Positions 1 through 6,657 of a DNA stretch of 7,900 bases are shown here, piece after piece. The stretch is from Rhizobiaceae bacterium (GTDB taxonomy: Bacteria > Pseudomonadota > Alphaproteobacteria > Rhizobiales > Rhizobiaceae): assembly GCA_004299545.1 (NCBI GenBank), contig SCRB01000332.1, forward strand, positions 1 to 7,900, read 5' to 3'. Both the position numbers and the translations under genes were made by a program. The notes below the pieces were generated by a model. It was not told the DNA's origin, did not search any database, and saw only the letters and a program-made list of their open reading frames with translations. Position 1 is the stretch's first letter; each line of letters starts with the position of its first letter.

Positions 1-1136
1 TGACCGGCGTCGGCAAGACCGAGATTTCGCGCCGCCTGGCGAAACTCGCCGGCGCGCCTTTCGTCAAGGTCGAGGCGACCAAGTTTACCGAGGTCGGCTA
101 TGTCGGCCGCGACGTCGAGCAGATCATCCGCGATCTCGTCGAGGTCTCGATCGCGTTGGTGCGCGAGAAGATGCGCGAGGACGTCAAGGCGCGCGCGCAT
201 ATGAACGCCGAGGAGCGGGTGCTGGAGGCTCTCGTCGGCAAGACGGCAAGCCCGGCGACGCGCGACTCTTTCCGCAAGAAGCTGCGCGACGGCGAGCTTG
301 ACGACAAGGAAATCGAGATCGAGGTGGCCGATACCGGAACGCCCGGCGGTTTCGAGATTCCCGGCATGCCGGGCGCCAATATCGGCGTCCTCAACATCAA
401 CGACATGATTTCCAAGGCGATGGGCGGCGGGCGCACGAAGACGCGCAAGACCACCGTCAAGGAGTCCTACCAGTACCTGATCAACGATGAATCCGACAAG
501 CTGCTCGACCAGGACGAGGTGATCCAGAAAGCGCTCGCTTCCGCCGAGGACGACGGCATCGTCTTCATCGACGAGATCGACAAGATCGCCGCGCGCGAAG
601 GCGGCATGGGCGCCGGCGTCAGCCGGGAAGGCGTGCAGCGTGACCTCCTGCCGCTGGTCGAAGGCACGACGGTGGCGACCAAATACGGGCAGGTGAAGAC
701 GGACCACATCCTGTTCATCGCGTCCGGCGCTTTCCATCTTTCCAAGCCGTCCGACCTGTTGCCGGAACTCCAGGGCCGCCTGCCGATCCGGGTCGAATTG
801 CGGGCGCTGGAGAAGGACGATTTCCGCCGCATCCTCACCGAGACGGAGGCAAGCCTCATCAAGCAGTATATCGCGCTGATGCAGACCGAGGGCGTCAAGC
901 TCGATTTCACCGATGACGCCATCGACCAGCTTGCGGGGATAGCGGTCGATCTCAACGCCAGTGTCGAGAATATCGGTGCAAGGCGGCTGCAGACCGTCAT
1001 GGAGCGCGTTCTGGACGAAATCTCCTACGAAGCGCCGGACCGGTCGGGCGTCGAAATCACCATCGATGCGGATTATGTCCGCAAACATGTTGGCGATCTG
1101 GCGAAGAACACAGATTTGTCGCGATTTATCCTTTAG
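1..1136 (+). CDS. hslU: ATP-dependent protease ATPase subunit HslU (ClpY), 5' truncated by window edge
   Basis: HslU is the AAA+ unfoldase that feeds proteins into the HslV peptidase in the cytoplasm. The frame is open from base 3 to the TAG at 1134-1136 (377 codons). The family is about 435 residues, so roughly 55-60 N-terminal residues lie outside the window. Visible are Walker A GVGKT (bases 6-20), the following [20 protein letters not shown] pore region, the HslU-specific I domain with the helical [19 protein letters not shown] stretch (about 252-309), Walker B IVFIDE (558-575), the ASGAFH and GRLPIRVEL segments (about 720-800), the sensor-2 GARRL (about 975-990) and a C-terminal LSRFIL tail of the kind that docks into HslV. 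hslV normally lies upstream, outside the window. The codon before the Walker A Thr ends in TG, so the residue there cannot be the usual Pro. Identification is very secure. Confidence 0.97.
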   Translation, partial: TGVGKTEISRRLAKLAGAPFVKVEATKFTEVGYVGRDVEQIIRDLVEVSIALVREKMREDVKARAHMNAEERVLEALVGKTASPATRDSFRKKLRDGELDDKEIEIEVADTGTPGGFEIPGMPGANIGVLNINDMISKAMGGGRTKTRKTTVKESYQYLINDESDKLLDQDEVIQKALASAEDDGIVFIDEIDKIAAREGGMGAGVSREGVQRDLLPLVEGTTVATKYGQVKTDHILFIASGAFHLSKPSDLLPELQGRLPIRVELRALEKDDFRRILTETEASLIKQYIALMQTEGVKLDFTDDAIDQLAGIAVDLNASVENIGARRLQTVMERVLDEISYEAPDRSGVEITIDADYVRKHVGDLAKNTDLSRFIL

Positions 1137-1144
1137 GAAGGGCG

Positions 1145-1170
1145 CGCCGGGCGTTTTGAGGTGCCCGGCG
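1145..1170 (+). terminator. GC-rich hairpin just after hslU, possible terminator without a T-run
   Basis: A perfect 8-bp inverted repeat, CGCCGGGC (1145-1152) and GCCCGGCG (1163-1170), encloses a 10-nt loop and begins 8 bases after the hslU stop. Position and stem strength suit a transcription terminator or a 3'-end stabiliser. Only TT follows the right arm, so it is not a canonical intrinsic terminator. The hairpin covers the upstream GTG (1161) that could otherwise start the next gene. Confidence 0.4.
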
Positions 1171-1223
1171 TTGACCAACGAACCCGTCCCATTTGGAGAG
1201 CGGGCAACCGGGGGCGGCGGATA

Positions 1224-2228
1224 TTGCGCTTTCCAGCTTTTGCGGCATGCCGCGCGCCTCTTTTTTTCGTGGCCCTTCTCTGCGGCGCGGCTTGGCTCGC
1301 GCTCTTCACCTCCGCCGCCTCGGCTGTCACCCTCGATCCGCCGGGCAACCGCCACGAAACGCAGCCCGCCATCCCCGTCGGCTCTCTGCACCGGACGCTC
1401 GCCTTCGGCACGAGCTACGAGGCCAAGTATCGTAAGGTCTATTCGCTTCTGAGCCGCGACAGGAAGCTCATTTCCAAGATTCGCGCCGCGGCGGCGCAAT
1501 ACGGCATTGCCCCGATCCATATGGTCGGCGCGCTCGTCGGCGAGCATACCTACAATGTCGACGCCTATGACCAGTTGCAGACCTACTACGTCAAGGCGAT
1601 GTCCTATTTCAGCGAGCGTTTCACCTTTTCCTTCAAGGGCGAGGACGTGACGGCTTTCGTCAAGCGGCCGCAATTCGCGCCGTGCGCGGGAGAGTCCGGC
1701 AGCTACGCGCTGTGGACCTGCCGGGAACGGATCTGGGAAGAGGACTTCCGCGCCCGGACGGTCGGCGCAGAGAGCTTCCCCAACAACCGCTTCAGCGCCG
1801 TCTTCTTCCAGCCCTTCTATGCCGGCCAGACCTTCGGCCTCGGCCAGCTCAACCCGCTGACGGCGCTGGAGATGAGCGACATGGTGCACAGGGTTTCAGG
1901 CCTGCCGCGCCTCGATGCCGGGCATCCGCGTGAGGTCTACAAGACGATCATGGACCCAGATCTGACGCTGCCTTACATCGCCGCGATCCTGCGCAAGGCG
2001 ATCGACGCCTACCGCACCATCGCCGGCTTCGACATTTCGCAGAATCCGGGCATCACCGCGACGCTCTACAATGTCGGCAATCCCGTCGGGCGGGCCGAGG
2101 CGCTGAAGCGTGAAAACGCCGAACGCGCGGCCAGGGGCGAGGCGCCGAAATTGCCGGAAGAGAATTATTACGGCTGGCTCGTCAACGACAAGCTGCCTCA
2201 GCTCGAGACGCTGTTCCGCAACGGGTAA
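1224..2228 (+). CDS. DUF1402 family exported protein, lysozyme-like fold suspected
   Basis: The sequence reads as the DUF1402 family, which has no assigned function. From the TTG at 1224 the product is 334 residues, with a good Sec signal peptide: a basic start MRFPAFAACR, a hydrophobic core, and an ASA site after residue 34. This points to the periplasm. Mature motifs are GEHTYNVDAYD (candidate acid Glu107), GQTFGLGQLNPLTA (about 202-214) and ATLYNVGNPVGRA (about 279-291). Together they resemble the Glu, GxxQ and YNxG blocks of lytic transglycosylases; function remains inference. Cys154 and Cys166 could form a disulfide. The frame is open from GTG 1161, which would add 21 Arg-rich residues, but that codon lies in the post-hslU hairpin and has no Shine-Dalgarno at normal spacing. 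TTG 1224 follows a GGGGCGGCGG run. The start remains uncertain. Confidence 0.82.
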   Translation: MRFPAFAACRAPLFFVALLCGAAWLALFTSAASAVTLDPPGNRHETQPAIPVGSLHRTLAFGTSYEAKYRKVYSLLSRDRKLISKIRAAAAQYGIAPIHMVGALVGEHTYNVDAYDQLQTYYVKAMSYFSERFTFSFKGEDVTAFVKRPQFAPCAGESGSYALWTCRERIWEEDFRARTVGAESFPNNRFSAVFFQPFYAGQTFGLGQLNPLTALEMSDMVHRVSGLPRLDAGHPREVYKTIMDPDLTLPYIAAILRKAIDAYRTIAGFDISQNPGITATLYNVGNPVGRAEALKRENAERAARGEAPKLPEENYYGWLVNDKLPQLETLFRNG

Positions 2229-2230
2229 TT

Positions 2231-2261
2231 CCGGCGCCGCCGGCTCTCCGGGACACGCCGG
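2231..2261 (+). terminator. Hairpin after DUF1402 gene, weak terminator candidate
   Basis: CCGGCG (2231-2236) pairs with CGCCGG (2256-2261). An inner CCGG-CTCT-CCGG hairpin (2240-2251) can form within it. It lies 2 bases past the stop of the DUF1402 gene and before the metA promoter, so termination or insulation is plausible. There is no T-tract. Confidence 0.3.
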
Positions 2262-2279
2262 TTCAGTTCGCAAAGCTCA

Positions 2280-2308
2280 TTGATCGCGATGGCCGTTTCG
2301 GCTATACT
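2280..2308 (+). promoter_or_regulatory. Sigma70-type promoter of metA
   Basis: TTGATC (2280-2285, five of six matches to TTGACA) is followed after exactly 17 bp by TATACT (2303-2308, five of six matches to TATAAT). The predicted transcription start, about 7 bases beyond the -10 box, is near 2315. That is the first base of the SAM-II element, so the aptamer would form the very 5' end of the mRNA. Confidence 0.75.
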
Positions 2309-2314
2309 AGTGTT

Positions 2315-2372
2315 CCGTGGTGATTTGGCCGGCCGGCTTGCAGCCACGTTAAAGAAATCGCTAAAAAGGCCG
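2315..2372 (+). promoter_or_regulatory. SAM-II riboswitch (metA leader aptamer)
   Basis: SAM-II is an S-adenosylmethionine-binding pseudoknot typical of alphaproteobacterial metA leaders. Conserved blocks are present in order: GTGGTGATTTG (2317-2327), GCTTGCAGCCACGTTAAA (2336-2353) and TCGCTAAAAAGGCC (2358-2371). Stem P1 is CGTGG (2316-2320) with CCACG (2344-2348). The pseudoknot helix P2 is GATTT (2322-2326) with AAATC (2355-2359). Both are perfectly complementary. The variable loop holds the GC-rich run GGCCGGCCGGC (2327-2337). With SAM bound, metA expression is expected to fall. The element lies about 95 bases before the metA start and just upstream of a terminator. Confidence 0.93.
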
Positions 2373-2388
2373 CGGAAACAGGATTTCC

Positions 2389-2428
2389 AAGGGCCGGTTC
2401 GCGATTTCGCAGCCGGTTTTTTGTTTTT
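2389..2428 (+). terminator. Intrinsic terminator in the metA leader (riboswitch expression platform)
   Basis: CCGGTT-C-GCG (2394-2403) pairs with CGC-AG-CCGG (2408-2416) around an ATTT loop, with one bulged C and one G-T pair. TTTTTTGTTTTT (2417-2428) follows directly. This is a classical intrinsic terminator inside the leader, between the aptamer and the gene. A small hairpin, GGAAA (2374-2378) with TTTCC (2384-2388), separates the two. The aptamer loop run GGCCGGCC (2327-2334) can pair with GGCCGGTT (2392-2399) and so disrupt the left arm of the terminator, which makes it a candidate antiterminator. Control by transcription termination is therefore likelier than Shine-Dalgarno masking, since the ribosome site is about 80 bases from the aptamer. 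Confidence 0.75.
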
Positions 2429-2465
2429 GGACCAGAAGTCCGAGATGCGTTGAGAGAGAGAAACC

Positions 2466-3410
2466 ATGCCGATCAAGATCCCCGATCAGCTTCCCGCCCG
2501 CGAAACCCTGCAGCGCGAAGGCGTCATGATCATGGACGAGAAGACGGCGCTGCGTCAGGACATCCGCCCGTTACAGATCGGCCTCCTCAACCTGATGCCG
2601 AACAAGATTCAGACCGAGACCCAGATCGCCCGCCTCATCGGCTCGACGCCGCTGCAGATCGAGCTCACGCTCGTTCGCATCGGCGGGCACAAGGCCAAGA
2701 ATACGCCGGAGGAGCACCTGATCTCGTTCTACCAGACATGGGAAGAAGTGAAGGACCGCAAATTCGACGGCTTCATCATCACCGGCGCGCCGATCGAGAC
2801 GCTTGCCTTTGAGGAAGTGACCTATTGGCGCGAGTTGCAGCGCATTCTCGACTGGACCGAAACCAATGTCCATTCGAGCTTCTTCATCTGCTGGGGCGCG
2901 ATGGCCGCCGCCTGGCACTTCCACAAGCTGCCGAAATACACGCTGCCGGAGAAGGCTTTCGGCGTCTACCGCCACCGCAACCTGAAGCCGGCCTCGCCCT
3001 ATCTTTCCGGCTTCTCCGACGATTTCCAGATTTCGGTGTCGCGTTGGACCGAGGTGCACGAGGAAGACATCCGGCCCGAAAGCGGGCTGGAACTCTTGAT
3101 GAAATCCGACCAGACGGGGGTGTGCCTGATTGCCGAGAAGGCATGCAACCGGCTCTACATCTTCAACCATGTCGAATATGACTCAACGACGCTGGCCGAA
3201 GAATATTTCCGCGACGCAAAGGCCGGGATGCCCACCAGGGTGCCGCACAATTATTTCCCCGGCGACGATCCGTCGAAGCCGCCGCTCAACCGCTGGCGCA
3301 GCCATGCCTTCCTGCTTTTCGGCAACTGGATCAACCAGGTCTACCAGACGACGCCGTTCGGCGTGTCCGATATCGGACGGAACCAGACGCGCGAGCGGCT
3401 GACGGCCTGA
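2466..3410 (+). CDS. metA: Homoserine O-acyltransferase MetA, predicted acetyl-CoA-specific
   Basis: MetA acylates L-homoserine, the first committed step of methionine synthesis, in the cytoplasm. The product has 314 residues, normal for the family. Residues known from E. coli MetA sit at the same numbers: Lys47, the nucleophile Cys142 (FICWGA), His235 and Glu237 (NHVEYD) and Arg249. The acyl-donor position 111 is Glu (GAPIETLAF). In this family Glu111 marks acetyl-CoA use and Gly111 succinyl-CoA use, so homoserine O-acetyltransferase (EC 2.3.1.31, often called MetAA) is predicted despite the usual succinyltransferase label. The start ATG 2466 gives the rhizobial-type N-terminus MPIKIPD and follows the purine run GAGAGAGAG (2452-2460). 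Expression should be controlled by the SAM-II leader. No terminator is seen between this gene and the next, 23 bp downstream. Confidence 0.96.
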   Translation: MPIKIPDQLPARETLQREGVMIMDEKTALRQDIRPLQIGLLNLMPNKIQTETQIARLIGSTPLQIELTLVRIGGHKAKNTPEEHLISFYQTWEEVKDRKFDGFIITGAPIETLAFEEVTYWRELQRILDWTETNVHSSFFICWGAMAAAWHFHKLPKYTLPEKAFGVYRHRNLKPASPYLSGFSDDFQISVSRWTEVHEEDIRPESGLELLMKSDQTGVCLIAEKACNRLYIFNHVEYDSTTLAEEYFRDAKAGMPTRVPHNYFPGDDPSKPPLNRWRSHAFLLFGNWINQVYQTTPFGVSDIGRNQTRERLTA

Positions 3411-3433
3411 ACGGGGATATTGATAGTCCGGGC

Positions 3434-4624
3434 ATGTTCCTCCCGTTCTTCCTCGAGCTCAAGGCGGCGCGCATCCCGGTGTCGGTTCGCGAATATCTTT
3501 CGCTGCTCGAAGGCATGGACGCCCGTCTGGTCGATGGCGACGTCGAGGGCTTCTATTATCTGGCGCGCGCGGCGCTGGTGAAGGACGAACGCCATATCGA
3601 CCGCTTCGATCAGGTCTTCTCCCATTTTTTCAAGGGGCTCGACGCCTTTTCGGGCGAAGGCGGCCCGGAAAGCATCGCCCTGCCGGAAGAATGGCTGCGG
3701 CGGCTGGCCGAGAAGCATCTGACGGAGGAAGAAAAACAGCTCGTCGAGGCGCTGGGCGGCTTCGACAGGCTGATGGAGACGCTGAAAAAGCGGCTGGAGG
3801 AGCAGAAGGGCCGTCACCAGGGCGGGTCGAAATGGATCGGCACCGCCGGCACATCGCCCTTCGGCGCTTATGGCTACAATCCGGAAGGCATCCGCATCGG
3901 CCAGCACGAAAGCCGCCACCGCCGCGCCGTAAAAGTCTGGGACAGGCGCGATTTCCGCAATTTCGACGATTCCGTCGAACTTGGCACACGCAACATCAAG
4001 GTGGCGCTGAAAAGGCTGCGCCGCTGGGTGAGGGATGGCGCCGAGGAGGAACTCGACCTGCCGGGCACCATCCACGCTACAGCCGAGCACGGCTATCTCG
4101 ACGTGCAGACCCGGCCGGAGCGGCGCAATGCCGTGAAGCTTTTGATGTTCTTCGATGTCGGCGGCTCGATGGACGATCACATCAAGGTCGTGGAGGAACT
4201 GTTTTCGGCGGCGCGAGCGGAGTTCCGGCAGCTCGAATATTTCTACTTCCACAATTGCCTTTACGAAGGCGTCTGGAAGGACAACCGGCGGCGTCATTCA
4301 GAAATCGTCCCGACCTTCGACCTGCTCCACAAATATGGACCGGATTACAAGGTGATCTTCGTTGGCGACGCCGCCATGTCACCTTACGAAATCGCCATTT
4401 CCGGCGGATCGGTCGAACAGTGGAACGAGGAAGCCGGGCATATCTGGCTCGGGCGCGTGCTCCAGCAATGGCCGAGCGCGGTGTGGCTCAACCCGATTGC
4501 AGAAAAGCATTGGAATTATACCCATTCGACCGGCATGATCCGCGACGTCTTTTCCGGCCGGATGTATCCGCTCACCCTCGCCGGGTTGGATCAGGCGACA
4601 CGGGAATTGTCGCGCAAGCATTGA
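3434..4624 (+). CDS. VWA domain-containing CoxE-like protein
   Basis: The 396-residue product resembles the CoxE/COG3825-type von Willebrand A proteins. These usually act with a MoxR-type AAA+ ATPase in metal-centre or complex assembly, in the cytoplasm. No signal peptide or membrane segment is seen. An N-terminal helical region (1-125, charged around 85-128) precedes a Gly-rich linker (about 129-160) and the VWA core (about 233-390). The metal site reads DVGGSMDD (241-248) instead of the canonical DxSxS, so the first Ser is Gly. A second acidic site is FVGDAAMSPYE (309-319). The Asp and second Ser remain, so ion binding is possible but altered. No MoxR gene is in the window. The gene starts 23 bp after metA with no visible terminator or strong promoter between, so co-transcription from the SAM-II leader is plausible. 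The Shine-Dalgarno before ATG 3434 is weak. The precise function is unknown. Confidence 0.85.
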   Translation: MFLPFFLELKAARIPVSVREYLSLLEGMDARLVDGDVEGFYYLARAALVKDERHIDRFDQVFSHFFKGLDAFSGEGGPESIALPEEWLRRLAEKHLTEEEKQLVEALGGFDRLMETLKKRLEEQKGRHQGGSKWIGTAGTSPFGAYGYNPEGIRIGQHESRHRRAVKVWDRRDFRNFDDSVELGTRNIKVALKRLRRWVRDGAEEELDLPGTIHATAEHGYLDVQTRPERRNAVKLLMFFDVGGSMDDHIKVVEELFSAARAEFRQLEYFYFHNCLYEGVWKDNRRRHSEIVPTFDLLHKYGPDYKVIFVGDAAMSPYEIAISGGSVEQWNEEAGHIWLGRVLQQWPSAVWLNPIAEKHWNYTHSTGMIRDVFSGRMYPLTLAGLDQATRELSRKH

Positions 4625-4718
4625 CAGCGCGCCGCCCGGTCGGTTTTGAGTGTGATAGAACCATTCTGTCGCGGGATGCTCGGCGTCCGGACGGCCGCCC
4701 AAGGGGAGAGACGACCCG

Positions 4719-6155
4719 ATGCTCCTGTCGCGACGCAGCGGTCTCATCGCTGCCGCCACGCTTTTTCTTGCAGGCCTTGTGGCTGCCAGTCCTGCGTTCG
4801 CCGCCGAAACGCACGGCATCGACGGCACGACGCTTTCGTGGCTCTGGATCCTCCCCTTCGCCGGCATCCTGCTTTCGATAGCGACAGGACCGGTCCTTTA
4901 TCCGCATCTATGGGAGCACCATTACGGCAAGTTCGCCGCCTTCTGGAGCGCGCTTGTCCTCATCCCGCTCGCCATTGTCGCCGGCCCGTCGCCGACGACG
5001 ACTGCCGCCCTTCACACGCTCCTGCTTGAATATATTCCCTTCATCATCCTGCTTTTCGCGCTGTTCACGATAGCCGGCGGTATCCTTGTCGCCGGCAACA
5101 TTCACGGCACGCCGCTGATGAACGCCCTTCTGATTCTGATCGGGACGGTCATCGCTTCCTTCGTCGGCACGACGGGCGCCTCGATGATCATGATCCGCCC
5201 GTTGATCCGGGCGAACGACAACCGCCCCTTCAACGTCCATGTCGTCATCTTCTTTATCTTCCTGGTCTCCAATATCGGCGGTGCCTTCACGCCGCTCGGC
5301 GACCCGCCGCTTTTCGTCGGCTTTCTGCGTGGCGTCGATTTCTTCTGGACCACCAGGCACCTGACGGAAGAGACGCTGACGGTCATTGCCATCCTCATCA
5401 CGGTCTTCCTTGTCATCGATTTCTATTTTCATTTCCGCGAGGAAGGCCTGCCGAAGATCAAGGACCCGACGCCGGACAAGAAAGTGCGCATCCGCGGCCT
5501 GCCCAACATTCCGCTCCTTGCCGGCGTCGTCGGCGCCATCCTGCTGTCCGCCGCATGGCGGCCGGGTATCGCCGTCCATATCCACGGCGTCGAGTTGCAG
5601 CTTCAGAATGTCGCGCGAGATGCGATCATCCTCGTCATGGCGCTCCTCTCGCTCGTCGTCACGCGGAAGGAATACCGCGCCGCCAACGGCTTCGAATGGG
5701 GACCGATCCTGGAGGTAGCCAAGCTTTTCGCGGCGATCTTCATCTGCCTGGTCCCAGTCGCCGCGATCCTGCAGGCCGGCGAGAACGGCAGCCTTGCGCC
5801 ACTCGTTTCGCTTGTCACCACCGTCGACGGAACGCCGAACAACCTCGCCTATTTCTGGCTGACGGGCTCGCTTTCCTCCTTCCTCGACAATGCGCCGACC
5901 TATCTCGTCTTCTTCGATCTTGCCGGCGGCGATGCGCACAGGCTGATGGCGGAAGTCGCGACACTTGCCGCCATCTCGTCGGGCGCCGTCTTCATGGGCG
6001 CCAACAGCTATATCGGCAACGCGCCGAACTTCATGGTCTATGCCATCGCGCGGCGGCGCGGCGTCAAGATGCCGAGCTTCTTCGGCTATATGGCCTGGTC
6101 GGTTTCGATCCTGATACCGACCTTCCTCGTCATCAGCTGGCTCTTTTTCGACTGA
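4719..6155 (+). CDS. Ion transporter superfamily protein, CitMHS_2/NhaD-like sodium:proton antiporter
   Basis: A 478-residue inner-membrane protein with about 12-14 hydrophobic segments, of the type usually annotated as sodium:proton antiporter or putative citrate transporter (ion transporter superfamily). Typical blocks are GTTGASMIMIRP (150-161), SNIGGAFTPLGDPPLFVGF (184-202), SSFLDNAPTYL (386-396) and GANSYIGNAPNF (427-438). The two halves carry related discontinuous-helix motifs (TPLGDPP and FLDNAP), as expected for this inverted-repeat fold. The N-terminus looks like a cleavable signal peptide (MLLSRRSG, hydrophobic stretch, then ASPAFA after which cleavage near residue 28 is likely). 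A charged loop (about 240-260) divides the halves. ATG 4719 follows AAGGGGAGAG (4701-4710). No regulatory site is evident in the 94-bp gap upstream. The substrate (sodium/proton or a carboxylate) cannot be decided from sequence alone. Confidence 0.85.
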   Translation: MLLSRRSGLIAAATLFLAGLVAASPAFAAETHGIDGTTLSWLWILPFAGILLSIATGPVLYPHLWEHHYGKFAAFWSALVLIPLAIVAGPSPTTTAALHTLLLEYIPFIILLFALFTIAGGILVAGNIHGTPLMNALLILIGTVIASFVGTTGASMIMIRPLIRANDNRPFNVHVVIFFIFLVSNIGGAFTPLGDPPLFVGFLRGVDFFWTTRHLTEETLTVIAILITVFLVIDFYFHFREEGLPKIKDPTPDKKVRIRGLPNIPLLAGVVGAILLSAAWRPGIAVHIHGVELQLQNVARDAIILVMALLSLVVTRKEYRAANGFEWGPILEVAKLFAAIFICLVPVAAILQAGENGSLAPLVSLVTTVDGTPNNLAYFWLTGSLSSFLDNAPTYLVFFDLAGGDAHRLMAEVATLAAISSGAVFMGANSYIGNAPNFMVYAIARRRGVKMPSFFGYMAWSVSILIPTFLVISWLFFD

Positions 6156-6255
6156 GCGCGCGGCCGTTTGCCCCTTTCAACCGGGGCGCCACGCTATTAA
6201 GTTGGTTTGAAAAGGCGGCGTTATCAGCACCGCCCTGCCGCGAAAGGATCGGATC

Positions 6256-6657
6256 ATGGATGAGCATCGTTTTTCCGTCACGCATACGGATGCGGAGTGG
6301 CGCTCGATCCTGACGCCGGAGCAATATGCGGTGATGCGCCAGCACGGCACCGAGCGGCCCGGAAGCTGTGCGCTGCTGCATGAAAAGCGCGCCGGCGCCT
6401 TCACCTGTGCCGGCTGCGGCCAGAAGCTTTTCGAAGCGAAGCTGAAATTCGAAAGTGGCACCGGTTGGCCGAGCTTCAACGATCCGGTCGAGGGTGCTGT
6501 GGAGACGTCGACGGACCGCAGCCATGGCATGACGCGGACGGAAGTGCATTGCGCCCGCTGCGGCAGCCATCTCGGCCATATCTTCGAGGACGGGCCGCCG
6601 CCGACCGGTCTGCGCTATTGCATCAACGGCGTGGCGATGAATTTCGACGCGGCGTGA
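6256..6657 (+). CDS. msrB: Peptide-methionine (R)-S-oxide reductase MsrB
   Basis: MsrB reduces methionine-R-sulfoxide in proteins, usually with thioredoxin as reductant. The 133-residue product is one complete SelR domain and appears cytoplasmic. Zinc ligands are Cys51/Cys54 (CAGC) and Cys99/Cys102 (CARC). The catalytic cysteine is Cys122 in RYCINGVAMNF. GTGWPSF (68-74) and HLGHIFEDGPPPTGLR are family signatures. The position that is the resolving cysteine in many MsrBs (SGCGWPSF) is Thr69 here. Cys38 (PGSCALL) is the only other cysteine and could act as an alternative resolver. ATG 6256 follows AAAGGA (6243-6248). The stop overlaps the GTG of the downstream yggU gene, so the two are probably translated together. 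The 100-bp region upstream holds small GC hairpins (GCCCC 6170-6174 with GGGGC 6183-6187) but no clear promoter. Confidence 0.96.
   Translation: MDEHRFSVTHTDAEWRSILTPEQYAVMRQHGTERPGSCALLHEKRAGAFTCAGCGQKLFEAKLKFESGTGWPSFNDPVEGAVETSTDRSHGMTRTEVHCARCGSHLGHIFEDGPPPTGLRYCINGVAMNFDAA

Noticed and set aside
1161..1290. Twin-arginine (Tat) signal in the extended DUF1402 N-terminus (GRRILRF)
   Set aside because: The motif fits the Tat consensus poorly and is only present if the unlikely GTG start is used.
3341..4297. Long minus-strand open frame (318 codons) opposite the VWA gene
   Set aside because: It lies in codon-antisense register to a clear VWA protein, has no recognisable family motifs, and high G+C makes such antisense frames common.
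4621..4662. Promoter for the transporter gene from TTGACA (4621-4626)
   Set aside because: The -35 match is perfect, but no acceptable -10 lies 16-18 bp downstream (TTTTGA at 17 bp is a poor match).
3691..4881. Plus-strand open frame of 396 codons overlapping the VWA and transporter genes
   Set aside because: It is rich in Arg, Pro and Gly, a frame-shifted shadow of the VWA gene with no family resemblance.
4908..5939. Minus-strand open frame of 343 codons opposite the ion transporter
   Set aside because: It is highly charged and low in complexity (many Asp, Glu, Arg), as expected for the antisense of a membrane protein gene; no domain is visible.
6170..6187. Terminator after the transporter gene (GCCCC/GGGGC)
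   Set aside because: The stem is only 5 bp with an 8-nt loop and no T-tract follows; recorded under msrB as a hairpin only.
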